From NCBI GenBank assembly GCA_963763485.1, contig CAVXOW010000007.1, forward strand, positions 62,001 to 126,000: a stretch of DNA of 64,000 bases, in the 5' to 3' direction. Made by a program: the position numbers and the translations under genes. The stretch's first letter is position 1, and each line of letters begins with the position of its first letter. Below, one piece after another: positions 49,508-58,363 of the stretch. The DNA is from CAWCKS01 sp963763485 (lineage in GTDB: Bacteria; Pseudomonadota; Alphaproteobacteria; Rhizobiales; Xanthobacteraceae). A model generated the notes under the pieces. That model made no database searches and had not been told where the DNA came from. It was given only the letters and a program-made list of their open reading frames with translations.

Positions 49508-49686
49508 CAGGAGCGCGCAACTTGCTGACGCCGGATATGACGGGTGCGGTCATGGCGATTCGATTCGTGACGGTTTGGCGGCCTGACGTTACCGGATCAG
49601 TCGCCCGGGCCTGGTTAAAAGTTCTCAGCCGCCTTGGTCGGAGCACGGTAACGGGGTAAAAGCGTCGTCCTGTCCGATATTCACGC

Positions 49687-49739
49687 CAGGTCTCGCAAAC
49701 AAAACAGGTCTCGCAAACAAACAGGTCTCGCAAACAAAG
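49687..49739 (+). repeat. Three tandem CAGGTCTCGCAAACAAA repeats at a start codon
   Basis: Units of 18, 17 and 18 bases (CAGGTCTCGCAAACAAAA, CAGGTCTCGCAAACAAA, CAGGTCTCGCAAACAAAG) run directly into the ATG of the WYL regulator at 49740. No purine-rich RBS other than the AAACAAAG ends is seen. They could be an operator array or a slippage-prone leader. Confidence 0.85.
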
Positions 49740-50468
49740 ATGTCCCGTTCGGTTCGCCTGTTCGATCTGTTGCAAGCGCTGCGCCGGCACCGGCGCGCGG
49801 TGAGCGCCAACACGCTCGCCGAGGAGCTCGGCGTTTCCAAGCGCACGATCTACCGCGACATCGACGCGCTGATCGCGCTCGGCGCGCCGATCGATGGCGA
49901 GGCTGGTATCGGCTATCTGATGCGGCCGGGTTTCGTGTTGCCGCCCTTGATGTTCACCGAGGACGAGCTCGAAGCGCTGGCGCTCGGCGGCCTCTGGGTC
50001 AGGGAGCGCGCCGATCCCGAGCTCGTCACCGCGGCCGCCGACGCGCTCGCCAAGATCGCCGCCGTGCTGCCGGTGCCGTTGACCGCGACGCTCGATCATT
50101 CGCCGCTGGTGCCTGGCCGCTCAAGGCCGCTGGTCCCTGACGTCATCGACCCAAAGGTCATTCGCGGGGCGATCCGCACCCAAAAGAAGCTCCGCATCGT
50201 CTATGCCGACGAGGCCGGCAACCAGACCAACCGCGTGGTCTGGCCGATCGCGCTGATCTACTACGAGGCGGTGCGCCTGGTCGTCGCCTGGTGCGAGTTG
50301 CGCGAGGCGTTCCGGCATTTCCGCTCCGACCGGATCTCCGAGATCGCCCAGCTCGAGGAGCGCTATCCGAAATCACGCTCGACGTTGACCCAAGCCTGGC
50401 GCGACCAGGAGGAGGCCGAGCGGCGGGCCAATGCGCCGGATACCGTGCGGAACCAGGCCGCCGAGTAG
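49740..50468 (+). CDS. HTH and WYL domain transcriptional regulator
   Basis: A 242-residue YafY-type regulator. The winged helix is RLFDLLQALRRHRRAVSANT, LAEELGVSKRTIYRDIDALI and the wing GYLMRPGF. A WYL-like domain spans about 140-210; VWPIALIYYEAVRLVVAWCE stands where WYL would be, and FRHFRSDRISEI is the conserved end. WYL domains sense nucleic acid or small ligands. Tandem repeats at its own start suggest autoregulation. The target genes are unknown; it lies upstream of tolQ but 285 bases apart. Confidence 0.9.
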   Translation: MSRSVRLFDLLQALRRHRRAVSANTLAEELGVSKRTIYRDIDALIALGAPIDGEAGIGYLMRPGFVLPPLMFTEDELEALALGGLWVRERADPELVTAAADALAKIAAVLPVPLTATLDHSPLVPGRSRPLVPDVIDPKVIRGAIRTQKKLRIVYADEAGNQTNRVVWPIALIYYEAVRLVVAWCELREAFRHFRSDRISEIAQLEERYPKSRSTLTQAWRDQEEAERRANAPDTVRNQAAE

Positions 50469-50753
50469 GCGGAACGGCCGGCAAGGCCTTGCAGACACCG
50501 GCCAAAACAGGCCATGAGGCGGTACCGGTAACCGCTCCTTAACCATCGTTATCGTTTGGTTGAGGCGGGACTCGCCGTAGTTTGGACATCTTGGGCGGGA
50601 AATGAAGGCCGCGTTTTGGATCGCCCCACGCAACATCATGGTGTTTGAACGGGTCGTGCCCGCCGCCGGCACGGCCTGCGGGTCTGTCGTGTCAACGCGT
50701 TTCGCCCGTGACGCCCACATCGCTTTGACGGACCAGGCTTTGAGAGGACTGCC

Positions 50754-51464
50754 ATGAATCCTGCCGACGTGGCGCAGTCGGTGCTGCCGGGTGCCTCGGG
50801 CGTTTCGCTGATCGAGCTGTTCTTCCACGCCCATTGGGTGGTGAAGCTCGTCATGCTGGGGCTGCTCGGGTGCTCGATCTGGGTGTGGGCGATCGCGATC
50901 GACAAGTGGTTTCTCTACGCGCGCACCAAGCGCGCGATGGACCGGTTCGAGCAGGCTTTCTGGTCGGGCGAGTCGCTCGAGGAGCTTTACCGCTCGCTGT
51001 CGGCGAAGCCGACCACCTCGATGGCGGCCCTTTTTGTTGCCGCGATGCGCGAGTGGAAGCGCTCGTTCGAAAGCTCAACTCGCTCCTTCGCCGGGTTGCA
51101 GACCCGGATCGAGAAGGTCATGGACGTTTCGATTGCCCGGGAGATCGACCGGCTGGAGCGGCGGCTGCTGGTGCTGGCAACGGTAGGCTCGGCCGGCCCG
51201 TTTGTCGGCCTGTTCGGCACCGTTTGGGGTATTATGACAAGCTTTCAGGCGATCGCGGCGTCGAAAAATACCTCTTTGGCCGTGGTCGCGCCGGGTATCG
51301 CGGAAGCGCTGTTTGCCACCGCCGTCGGCCTTATCGCTGCCATTCCAGCGACTATTTTCTATAATAAGTTCATCTCCGAGGTGAACCGGCAGGCCCAGCG
51401 TCTGGAGGGCTTTGCCGACGAGTTTTCCGCGATCCTGTCACGGCAGATCGACGAACGTGCGTAA
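50754..51464 (+). CDS. tolQ: Tol-Pal system proton channel TolQ
   Basis: A 236-residue inner-membrane subunit of the Tol motor that drives outer-membrane constriction at division. Three TM helices lie near 25-45, 140-165 and 175-200. GSAGPFVGLFGTVWGIMTSF and APGIAEALFATAVGLIAAIP are the TolQ/ExbB/MotA motifs. It forms a channel with TolR. GAGAGGA precedes the ATG. It starts the tolQ-tolR-tolA-tolB operon; the 285-base upstream gap should hold its promoter. Confidence 0.97.
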   Translation: MNPADVAQSVLPGASGVSLIELFFHAHWVVKLVMLGLLGCSIWVWAIAIDKWFLYARTKRAMDRFEQAFWSGESLEELYRSLSAKPTTSMAALFVAAMREWKRSFESSTRSFAGLQTRIEKVMDVSIAREIDRLERRLLVLATVGSAGPFVGLFGTVWGIMTSFQAIAASKNTSLAVVAPGIAEALFATAVGLIAAIPATIFYNKFISEVNRQAQRLEGFADEFSAILSRQIDERA

Positions 51465-51525
51465 AGCGAGTACCTGCGCGGACTGAGACGGGCCGCAACC
51501 GTATCGTGGGGATACCGGGCCAATC

Positions 51526-52012
51526 ATGGGCATGAGCGCTTCAGGGGCAGGAGGAGGTGGCGGTCGCCACCGGCGCCGCCGTGCGCCTGTCATGGCGGAG
51601 ATCAACGTCACCCCGATGGTCGACGTGATGCTGGTGCTGCTGATCATCTTCATGGTCGCAGCGCCACTGCTCACGACCAACATCCAGGTCGATCTGCCGT
51701 CGGCGCAGGGCGGCACGCTGACCAATGCCGAAGTCCGTGCCGCTCACCGTGTCGGTGAAGAAGACCGGCGGCAGCTGCGGCTCAAAGGTCGACGTCTATC
51801 TCGGCGACAGCGCGATCAATCTCGCCGACCTCGGGCCGAAGATGAAGGCGATCAAGGATGCCAAGGCGGGCAGCGCCGGCGCCGACAACAACGTGGTCTA
51901 TATCCGCGGCGACCGCGACGCCTGCTACACCGACATGATGAAGGTGTTGGGCCTGGCCCGCGACGCCGGCTTTCGCGCCAACATCGTGATCGTGCCGGAG
52001 CAGGGCTCGTGA
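51526..52012 (+). CDS. tolR: Tol-Pal system protein TolR, one frame shift
   Basis: TolR pairs with TolQ and uses proton flow to energise TolA. The N-terminal TM contains the critical Asp in AEINVTPMVDVMLVLLIIFM. After VDLPSAQGGTLT the frame breaks near 51712-51724 (one extra base). The periplasmic part continues one frame on, as PKSVPLTVSVKK, VYLGDSAINLADLGPKM and NVVYIRGDRDACYTDMMKVL, to the TGA at 52010. Corrected length is about 161 residues. The stop overlaps the tolA GTG. Sequence error is likely. Confidence 0.92.
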
Positions 52013-52978
52013 CCAAAGGTCGCCGCATCAGGGAGCTTCTCACCGACGGGCGTGGTGCTCTCCGCGCTGCTCCATTTTCTCGTGACCGGCTGGGGTCTGT
52101 TTGCGTTTGCGACCGGACCACTGGAAGCGTCGCCGCAGGACATCGTTCCGGTCGACGTCATCTCTGACGAAAAGCTGTCGCAGATGATGAAGGGCATCAA
52201 GACCGGCGACAAGAACGAGACCAAGCAACAGGTGGACAAGATCGGCGATCCGAAGCAGACCGATCCAACCGCGGGCAAAGTCGACGACAAGAAGCCGCCG
52301 ATCAAGGCCGAGGGCCGACAAGGACATCCCGAAGCCTGAAGACAAGCCGATCGAGAAGAAGCCCGATCGCCGAAGCCGGTCGCCCAGGAGAAACCGAAGG
52401 AAGAGCCGAAACCGGCGAAGGAAGAGCCGAAGATCGACCAGATCGCGGAGAAACTAAAGCAGCAGGATCAGCAAAAGGATTCGCCGAAGCCGGAGACCAA
52501 AACGACACACCCAAGCCCAAGAAGCAATACGTGTTCGATCCGACCAAAATGTCCCAGAAGCTCGCTGAACTCGACAAGCGCGATCCGACGCGCCAAAGCA
52601 TCACGGGCGAGCAAGTCAATCCGAAGGGCCAACTCGGAACCTCCGCAGGCGCAGCACAAAAGTTGACGATGGGCTGGGTCGGCTGCGCTGCAGAAGCGCA
52701 TCTCGGATTGCTGGGCGGTTCCGGCGGGCATCCGCGACGCCGATACCATGGAGGTTCGCATTCAGATCGGGCTCGGCCCCAACGGCATGTTGCAGGCGCC
52801 GCCGGAATTGATGGAAGCGCCGAGCGGCAATCAGGTTACAGGATTGGCGTTCGCGCAGAGCGCAATCCGTGCGATCGAGCAGTGCCAACCATACAGCTTC
52901 CTGCCCAAAGCCGAATACAAAGGCGGTTGGGATTACATGGACATGACCTTCAGCCCCAGAGATTTGTTCCGCAGATGA
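52009..52978 (+). CDS. tolA: Tol-Pal system protein TolA, five frame shifts
   Basis: TolA links the TolQR motor to TolB and Pal. Segments appear in order: a GTG start overlapping tolR, then VVLSALLHFLVTGWGLFAF (TM) with ISDEKLSQMMKGIKTGDKNE. A Lys/Pro/Glu-rich stalk follows (EKPKEEPKPAKEEPKIDQIA), then YVFDPTKMSQKLAELDKRDP. The C-terminal domain shows MEVRIQIGLGPNGMLQAPPE and IRAIEQCQPYSFLP, and ends at TGA 52976. Frames change near 52047 (+1), 52312 (+1), 52373 (-1), 52500 (-1) and 52690 (+1). Each segment is clean and stop-free, so errors rather than decay are inferred. Confidence 0.85.
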
Positions 52979-54363
52979 TGAGCCGTCGTCCGCACTCCAA
53001 ATTCGTTCCGCTTCGTGAAACCAATCAGGGCGGCTGGTCGCGACGCGATGCGCTCAGGCTGGGTGGCAGCCTCGTTGCGGCTGCGGCTGCGGCTGCGGCT
53101 GCGGATGTCTCCGGCATTGCGCACGCGCAGACGAAAGTGCCGATCACAGGCGGCGAAATCAAACCGATCGACATCGCGATCCCGTCGTTCCTTCCCGGCA
53201 CGCCGCAGGACGGCGAAGCCGCCGACGGGGTGACGCAGGTCATCACCAACAATCTGAAGCGCAGCGGCCTGTTCAACCCGATCGATCCGGCCGCCTATAT
53301 CGAGAAGATCTCATCGATCGACGTGCCGCCGCAGTTCAACAGCTGGCGCCAGATCAACGCGCAGGCGCTGGTGACCGGTCGCATCACGCGGCAGCCCGAC
53401 GGCCGCCTCAAGGCAGAGTTTCGGCTGTGGGACGTGTTCTCCGGCCAGCAGCTCACCGGCCAGCAATACTTCACCGCGGCCGAGTTCTGGCGGCGCATCG
53501 GTCACATCATCTCCGATCAGGTCTATCAGCAGCTGACCGGCGACAAGGGCTATTTCGACAGCCGCATCGTGTTCGTCGATGAGAGCGGCCCGAAAGAGCG
53601 GCGCATCAAGCGGCTCGCCATCATGGATCAGGACGGCGCCAATGTGCGCTATCTAACGCGCGGCGAGGATCTCGTGCTGACGCCGCGCTTCTCGCCGTCG
53701 ACGCAGGAGATCACCTACATGGCGTTCGGCCAGGGCGATCCGCGCGTGCTGCTCTACAACATCGAGACCGGCCAGCGCGAAACGGTCGGCAATTTCCCGG
53801 GCATGACCTTTGCGCCGCGCTTCTCGCCGGACGGCCAGCGCGTCATCATGAGCCTGCAGCAGGGCGGCAACGCCAACCTGTTCGTCATGGATTTGCGCTC
53901 GAAGGCGACGACGCGCTTGACCGACACGCCGGCGATCGACACCTCGCCATGTTTTTCGCCCGATGGCGCCAACATCTGCTTCGAGTCCGATCGCGGCGGC
54001 AAGCCGCAGATCTACGTGATGCCCGCGAGTGGCGGCGCAGCGCAAAGAATCTCGTTCGGCCAGGGCACCTACTCGACGCCGGTGTGGTCGCCGCGCGGCG
54101 ACTTCATCGCCTTCACCAAGCAGGGCGAGGGGAACTTCGCGATTGGCCTGATGCGGCCCGATGGCAAGGACGAGCGCATCCTCACCTCGGGCTTTCACAA
54201 CGAAGGCCCGACGTTCGCGCCGAACGGCCGCGTGCTGATGTTCTTCCGCGATCTCGGCCCGGGACCGCAGCTCTATACGATCGACGTCACCGGACGCTAC
54301 GAGCAGAAGGTGCCGACGCCGGGCTTCGCGTCTGATCCGGCGTGGTCGCCGCTGTTGTCGTAG
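52975..54363 (+). CDS. tolB: Tol-Pal system beta-propeller protein TolB
   Basis: A 462-residue periplasmic protein that binds Pal and TolA. The N-terminal domain starts at about residue 55 (GGEIKPIDIAIPSFLPGTPQ) and the six-bladed propeller follows, with FSPDGQRVIMSLQQGGNAN, FSPDGANICFESDRGGKPQ and WSPRGDFIAFTKQGEGNFA as blades. The long signal region contains SRRDALRLGGSLVAAAA, which resembles a Tat signal rather than a Sec one. ATG 52975 overlaps the tolA stop; 52978 is an alternative. The reading frame is intact through 1.4 kb. Confidence 0.96.
   Translation: MMSRRPHSKFVPLRETNQGGWSRRDALRLGGSLVAAAAAAAAADVSGIAHAQTKVPITGGEIKPIDIAIPSFLPGTPQDGEAADGVTQVITNNLKRSGLFNPIDPAAYIEKISSIDVPPQFNSWRQINAQALVTGRITRQPDGRLKAEFRLWDVFSGQQLTGQQYFTAAEFWRRIGHIISDQVYQQLTGDKGYFDSRIVFVDESGPKERRIKRLAIMDQDGANVRYLTRGEDLVLTPRFSPSTQEITYMAFGQGDPRVLLYNIETGQRETVGNFPGMTFAPRFSPDGQRVIMSLQQGGNANLFVMDLRSKATTRLTDTPAIDTSPCFSPDGANICFESDRGGKPQIYVMPASGGAAQRISFGQGTYSTPVWSPRGDFIAFTKQGEGNFAIGLMRPDGKDERILTSGFHNEGPTFAPNGRVLMFFRDLGPGPQLYTIDVTGRYEQKVPTPGFASDPAWSPLLS
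53076..53105 (+). repeat. Hexanucleotide repeat in the tolB signal sequence
   Basis: Five tandem TGCGGC-type units (the last is TGCGGA) encode part of the poly-alanine hydrophobic core of the TolB signal. Such repeats can change length by slippage in steps of two codons. Confidence 0.85.
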
Positions 54364-54693
54364 CGCGACGGGTTTCGGCAGCCCCGTAAAACTCGTCGAT
54401 CTGCCTGCGATCGCAGTCACATGGCGGCGGGACTGCCGCTCCGCACGAGCTATTGAAACAAGAAAACTTAACGATATCGGTTCATAAAGGAACCGATGGC
54501 GGTTGTTCCGTCGCAATGAAGCTCGAAATCTGCGTGCAAACAGCAGATATGCAATTTTTCCGCGAATTTCGCAGAGTTGCACGCGGGCGACAACCGGGAG
54601 TTAGGCATTGCTCCGAATGCACCGAAGAGGTTAAGTACCTTTTGAACCATAGGTCAGACGTAGTTGAGTTTAGTGCGGGCCCGGATCGGTTGA
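54364..54693. other. tolB-racemase intergenic region
   Basis: 330 bases without a convincing gene; an 84-codon frame at 54453-54707 has no RBS or recognisable family. Composition is more AT-rich than the surroundings. An 8-bp perfect stem ATCGGTTC-6-GAACCGAT lies at 54476-54497, too far from a T run to be a terminator. Confidence 0.45.
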
Positions 54694-55467
54694 ATGCATT
54701 CAGTTAGGCGACTTGGAATTCTCGGAGGAATGAGCTGGGTTTCCAGCCTGAAGTACTACGAGACGATCAACCTCGAGATCCTGAAATTGACAGGAGGCAC
54801 GCGGACTGCGGATCTCGTGCTGTGGAGCTTCGACACCACGCGGATCGAACCGCTGATCGCGGCGGAGGACTGGCGCGCCATCGCAAGACAACTCCAGGAT
54901 GCCATCGACCGCTTGATGTCGTGCAAGGTCGAAGGGATCATTATCGCCAGCAACACGATCCATCGCGTGCTGGAGCAGAACCTTCTCAGGCTGCCGGTCC
55001 CATTCATCGACATTCGCGACTCCCTGCTCAATGAGTTGCGCCGGCAGAGCATCACACGGGTTGGCTTCGTCGGCACCTCGGCCACCATGAACGGGGACAT
55101 CTATCGGCATCTGTTCGACGGCTCGATCGGGGTCGACGTCGTGCTGCCGCCGCAAAATCTCTGGGCCGATATCGACGACATGATCTTCAACGGACTGTGC
55201 CGGGGCCTGCGTCGTGACGACGACCAGAAGCTGGCCCGCCGCGGCATGCGCTGGTTCAAGCAGCAGGGCGTGAGTCACGTCGTGCTGGGATGCACCGAGC
55301 TCAGTCGACTTCGCATCGAGACAGCGGGCATCACGCTGCTGGATACCAGTGAGATTCATGCGCGCGACGCCGCACGATGGTCGGTCGGCTCGGCCGAGGT
55401 CAAGATCCGCAGCGTCGCCGCGCGCCGGGGGCGCGAGCCGCCGCCGGCCACGCTCCGGCTTTCGTGA
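54694..55467 (+). CDS. Aspartate/glutamate racemase family protein
   Basis: A 257-residue racemase of the YgeA/aspartate racemase type. RRLGILGGMSWVSSLKYYET is the N-terminal signature. The second catalytic cysteine is present in VVLGCTELSRLRI (about C196). The first catalytic motif reads IIASNTIHRV, with Ser where classical enzymes have Cys (CNTxH), as the YgeA-like branch often shows a non-Cys residue. It may racemise another amino acid or act weakly. It is separated from tolB by 330 bases and has its own terminator. Confidence 0.85.
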   Translation: MHSVRRLGILGGMSWVSSLKYYETINLEILKLTGGTRTADLVLWSFDTTRIEPLIAAEDWRAIARQLQDAIDRLMSCKVEGIIIASNTIHRVLEQNLLRLPVPFIDIRDSLLNELRRQSITRVGFVGTSATMNGDIYRHLFDGSIGVDVVLPPQNLWADIDDMIFNGLCRGLRRDDDQKLARRGMRWFKQQGVSHVVLGCTELSRLRIETAGITLLDTSEIHARDAARWSVGSAEVKIRSVAARRGREPPPATLRLS

Positions 55468-55505
55468 ATGCGCCTTCGAAGCGGATGCCTAGCAGAACGT
55501 TAACG

Positions 55506-55536
55506 GCCGATCTGCGATGATGATCGGCATTTTTTT
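55506..55536 (+). terminator. Rho-independent terminator after the racemase gene
   Basis: GCCGATC and GATCGGC form a perfect 7-bp stem around a 9-base loop, followed by A and T7. It lies 38 bases after the racemase stop. Confidence 0.85.
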
Positions 55537-55875
55537 CTCCAGGAATGTTCGTGCGATGATCTTTTCGCGTATCGGTCGCAGTGATCGAGGACCGCGTTAG
55601 GCCAATTCCGCATCGATTTGGCTGTCTGGAATCGGCAAATTGCTTCAAACTGTCGCGACGCCATCACCTGTTGCTTCATCCGGAGCCGTTAACGGCTGGC
55701 GGCAGGAATTGCCCGTCAATCCGGCATCTCCAGCAGTCACGAGGCAGCTTCCCGAGGGAACCGGCCGCGCCCGTGCAATTGACTGAAAAAACGAAGAAAT
55801 CGGTAACGATATTGGCTCAGGAATACTTCATCCGCTGATCCTAGAACGGGATACTGATCAGCGACTTGAGAGCCA
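55537..55875. other. Intergenic region before the GGDEF-EAL gene
   Basis: 340 bases with no gene of merit. A 12-bp palindrome GCCGTTAACGGC is at 55687-55698. The promoter of the GGDEF-EAL gene should be here but no boxes are certain. Confidence 0.4.
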
Positions 55876-58203
55876 ATGATGTTGCGGCGCTTCGCGCTAA
55901 ACACAGTCACGTTGCCGCCGTCAATTCACGCGGCCCTCGTGCATTCGCTGTTCTCCAACCCGCTGCCGTTGTTCGCGGGCGCGTTGAATACCGCCGTTGC
56001 CGCCGCCCTTACCGCCTACAAGACCGGAGACAATCGGCTGTGGCCGATCGTCTTTGGCATTACGTTTATCGGCGCGATCCGCGCGCTGCAGATGCGCCAG
56101 TTTCAGCGGCAGCTGCCGCTGGCGCCGAGCGCCGCACTGAGCTGGGAGATCAAGTACCAGATCGGAGCGCTGGCCTTTGCCGCCGTGCTCGGCATCTGGT
56201 GCTTCATCACGATCTACTATACCGACGACACGGTCGCGCACATGTTGTGCACCGTGGTCATCGTCGCGACCGCATCAGCGGGCGCAGGGCGAACCTACGG
56301 CCGCCCGTGGATCTATCATCTCCAGGTCCTGATTTCGATCGGGCCGATGGTGGTCGCGTTGATGCTGCGCGGCGATCCCTACTACATCAGCCTCGCCACC
56401 CTCAGTTTCCTGTTCTTCATCAGCCTGAAGCGCATCTCGCAGAGCCTGCAGAAGATCTATGTCGACGCGATGGTCACCGGCGAACGGGAATCCGCGCTGG
56501 CGAGCCAGTTCGACACCGCGCTCAACAACATGCCGCACGGCCTGTGCATGTTCAACGCCGAGGGTCGTCTCGCCGTCGTCAACGGCCGTTTTGCCGAGAT
56601 GATGCGGCTCAGCCTTGAGCAGATTCACCGTGACTTGATCGTTGCCGAGATCATTGCCGGGTGTGTCGGCGCCGGTTCGTTGTCGGCGGAGGATGCTGGC
56701 AAGATTCGGTCCGCGATTGAAGGCGTGCGCGAAGCCGAAACCACGACGCTGGAATCGAAGGAGGCCAGCGGGCGTGCGCTGGAGTGGACGTTCCAGTCGA
56801 TGGCCGACGGCGGCACCGTCGTGCTGGTCGAGGACATCACCGAGCGACGCAACGCGGAGGCGCGCATCAATCACCTCGCGCGCTTCGACGAGCTGACCGG
56901 GTTGCCGAACCGGGTCAGCTTCCAGAACGAAATCGAGCGCGAGCTCGCGGATTCGCACAACTGGTCGCACCTGTCGGCGCTGCTGTTCGTCGACCTCGAT
57001 CAATTCAAGCAGGTCAACGACACGCTCGGCCATCCGGCCGGCGATCGCCTGTTGTGCTCGGTCGCAGCGCGCTTGCGCGAGATCATGCGGCCGGAGGACT
57101 ACGTCGCGCGGTTCGGCGGCGACGAGTTCGTCGTGTTCCTGCGCAACATCCGTTCCAACGAGGATGCCGCGATGATCGCGGCGCGCATCGTCGATCGTAT
57201 CAGCGAGGCCTACGAGATCGATGGTCACATGGTCGAGATCGGCGCCAGCATCGGCATCGCGATGACGTTGGCGGGCATCGGCCCCGATCACCTGCTGCGC
57301 AATGCCGACATGGCGCTGTACCGCGCCAAGGCCGACGGCCGCGGCACCTACTGCTTCTTCCGCGAGGAGCTCGCCGAGAGCATCGAGGCGCGCCGCTCGC
57401 TCGAGATCGACTTGCGCCACGCCATGGCGAACGAGGAGTTCGAGCTCTACTACCAGCCGCTCGTCAACCTGAAGTCGGGCCGCATCTCGACCTGCGAAAC
57501 CCTGCTGCGCTGGAATCATCCGGTGCGCGGCTCGGTGTCACCAGCCGAAATCATTCCCGTGGTCGAGGACATGGGCCTGATCGTCGACCTCGGCCGCTGG
57601 ATCCTGCGCCGCGCCTGCATGGAATGCATGACCTGGCCCGAGGCGGTCAACATCGCAGTCAACTTCTCCTCGCAGCAGTTCCACCGCCGCGACGTGCTGA
57701 TCGACATCCGTTACGCGCTGGAAGTCTCCGGCCTGCCAGCGCATCGGCTCGAGGTCGAGATCACCGAATCCTCGCTGCTGCGGAACACGCCCTGGACGCG
57801 CGATGTGCTCGAGCAGTTGCGCAACGAGGGTGTGCGGATCTCGCTCGACGACTTCGGCACTGGCTACTCCAGTCTCAGTTATCTGCACAACTTCCCGCTG
57901 CACAAGGTCAAGATCGACCGTTCGTTCCTCGAAGGCATCGACGGCGACCGCCCGCAGACGCTGCTGCGCGGCATTGCGCGGCTGAGCGCCGATCTCGGCA
58001 TGTCGGTCGTGGTCGAGGGCATCGAGACCAACGAGCAGCTCGAGCTGATCTCGAAGGACGGCACGGTCACCGAGGCGCAAGGCTACCTGTTCGGCAAGCC
58101 CGTCCCGGCCGCCCAGATCCGCCCACTGCTCCGCGCCTCGCACGCCCGCGACACCACGCCGGTCGTGGAAATTGCCCGCGCCGCGGCGCGCTCGATCGCC
58201 TAA
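55876..58203 (+). CDS. Membrane GGDEF-EAL c-di-GMP enzyme
   Basis: A 775-residue protein. An N-terminal membrane region with five or six TM helices (about 30-195) is followed by a PAS-like segment (210-330), a GGDEF domain (335-505) and an EAL domain (515-765). The GGDEF site is intact (RFGGDEFVVFL) and an RxxD inhibitory site is present (RPED five residues before it). The EAL motif is CETLLRWNHP, with the key Glu kept, and ITESSLL, DDFGTGYSSLSYL and KIDRSFLEG are normal. Both synthesis and breakdown of c-di-GMP are possible. It lies between tolB and pal, next to an acyltransferase-like gene. Confidence 0.92.
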   Translation: MMLRRFALNTVTLPPSIHAALVHSLFSNPLPLFAGALNTAVAAALTAYKTGDNRLWPIVFGITFIGAIRALQMRQFQRQLPLAPSAALSWEIKYQIGALAFAAVLGIWCFITIYYTDDTVAHMLCTVVIVATASAGAGRTYGRPWIYHLQVLISIGPMVVALMLRGDPYYISLATLSFLFFISLKRISQSLQKIYVDAMVTGERESALASQFDTALNNMPHGLCMFNAEGRLAVVNGRFAEMMRLSLEQIHRDLIVAEIIAGCVGAGSLSAEDAGKIRSAIEGVREAETTTLESKEASGRALEWTFQSMADGGTVVLVEDITERRNAEARINHLARFDELTGLPNRVSFQNEIERELADSHNWSHLSALLFVDLDQFKQVNDTLGHPAGDRLLCSVAARLREIMRPEDYVARFGGDEFVVFLRNIRSNEDAAMIAARIVDRISEAYEIDGHMVEIGASIGIAMTLAGIGPDHLLRNADMALYRAKADGRGTYCFFREELAESIEARRSLEIDLRHAMANEEFELYYQPLVNLKSGRISTCETLLRWNHPVRGSVSPAEIIPVVEDMGLIVDLGRWILRRACMECMTWPEAVNIAVNFSSQQFHRRDVLIDIRYALEVSGLPAHRLEVEITESSLLRNTPWTRDVLEQLRNEGVRISLDDFGTGYSSLSYLHNFPLHKVKIDRSFLEGIDGDRPQTLLRGIARLSADLGMSVVVEGIETNEQLELISKDGTVTEAQGYLFGKPVPAAQIRPLLRASHARDTTPVVEIARAAARSIA

Positions 58204-58363
58204 ACCTCAGAGCGCCAATCGGAATCCGGGCCGTCAACGAGCCTTGGTATTTTTTCGGCCGCCAGCCGCGGTAAGGTTAACCCAGCCTTTGGTTTGACTT
58301 GCGTTAGGAAGATATTAACCTACATTCACGCGACGCGTGTTTTGGATACACTTTGGGGTTGTG

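Noticed and set aside
54453..54707. 84-codon frame between tolB and the racemase
   Set aside because: No RBS, no recognisable motif, and it overlaps the racemase start; the AT-rich stretch is better called intergenic.
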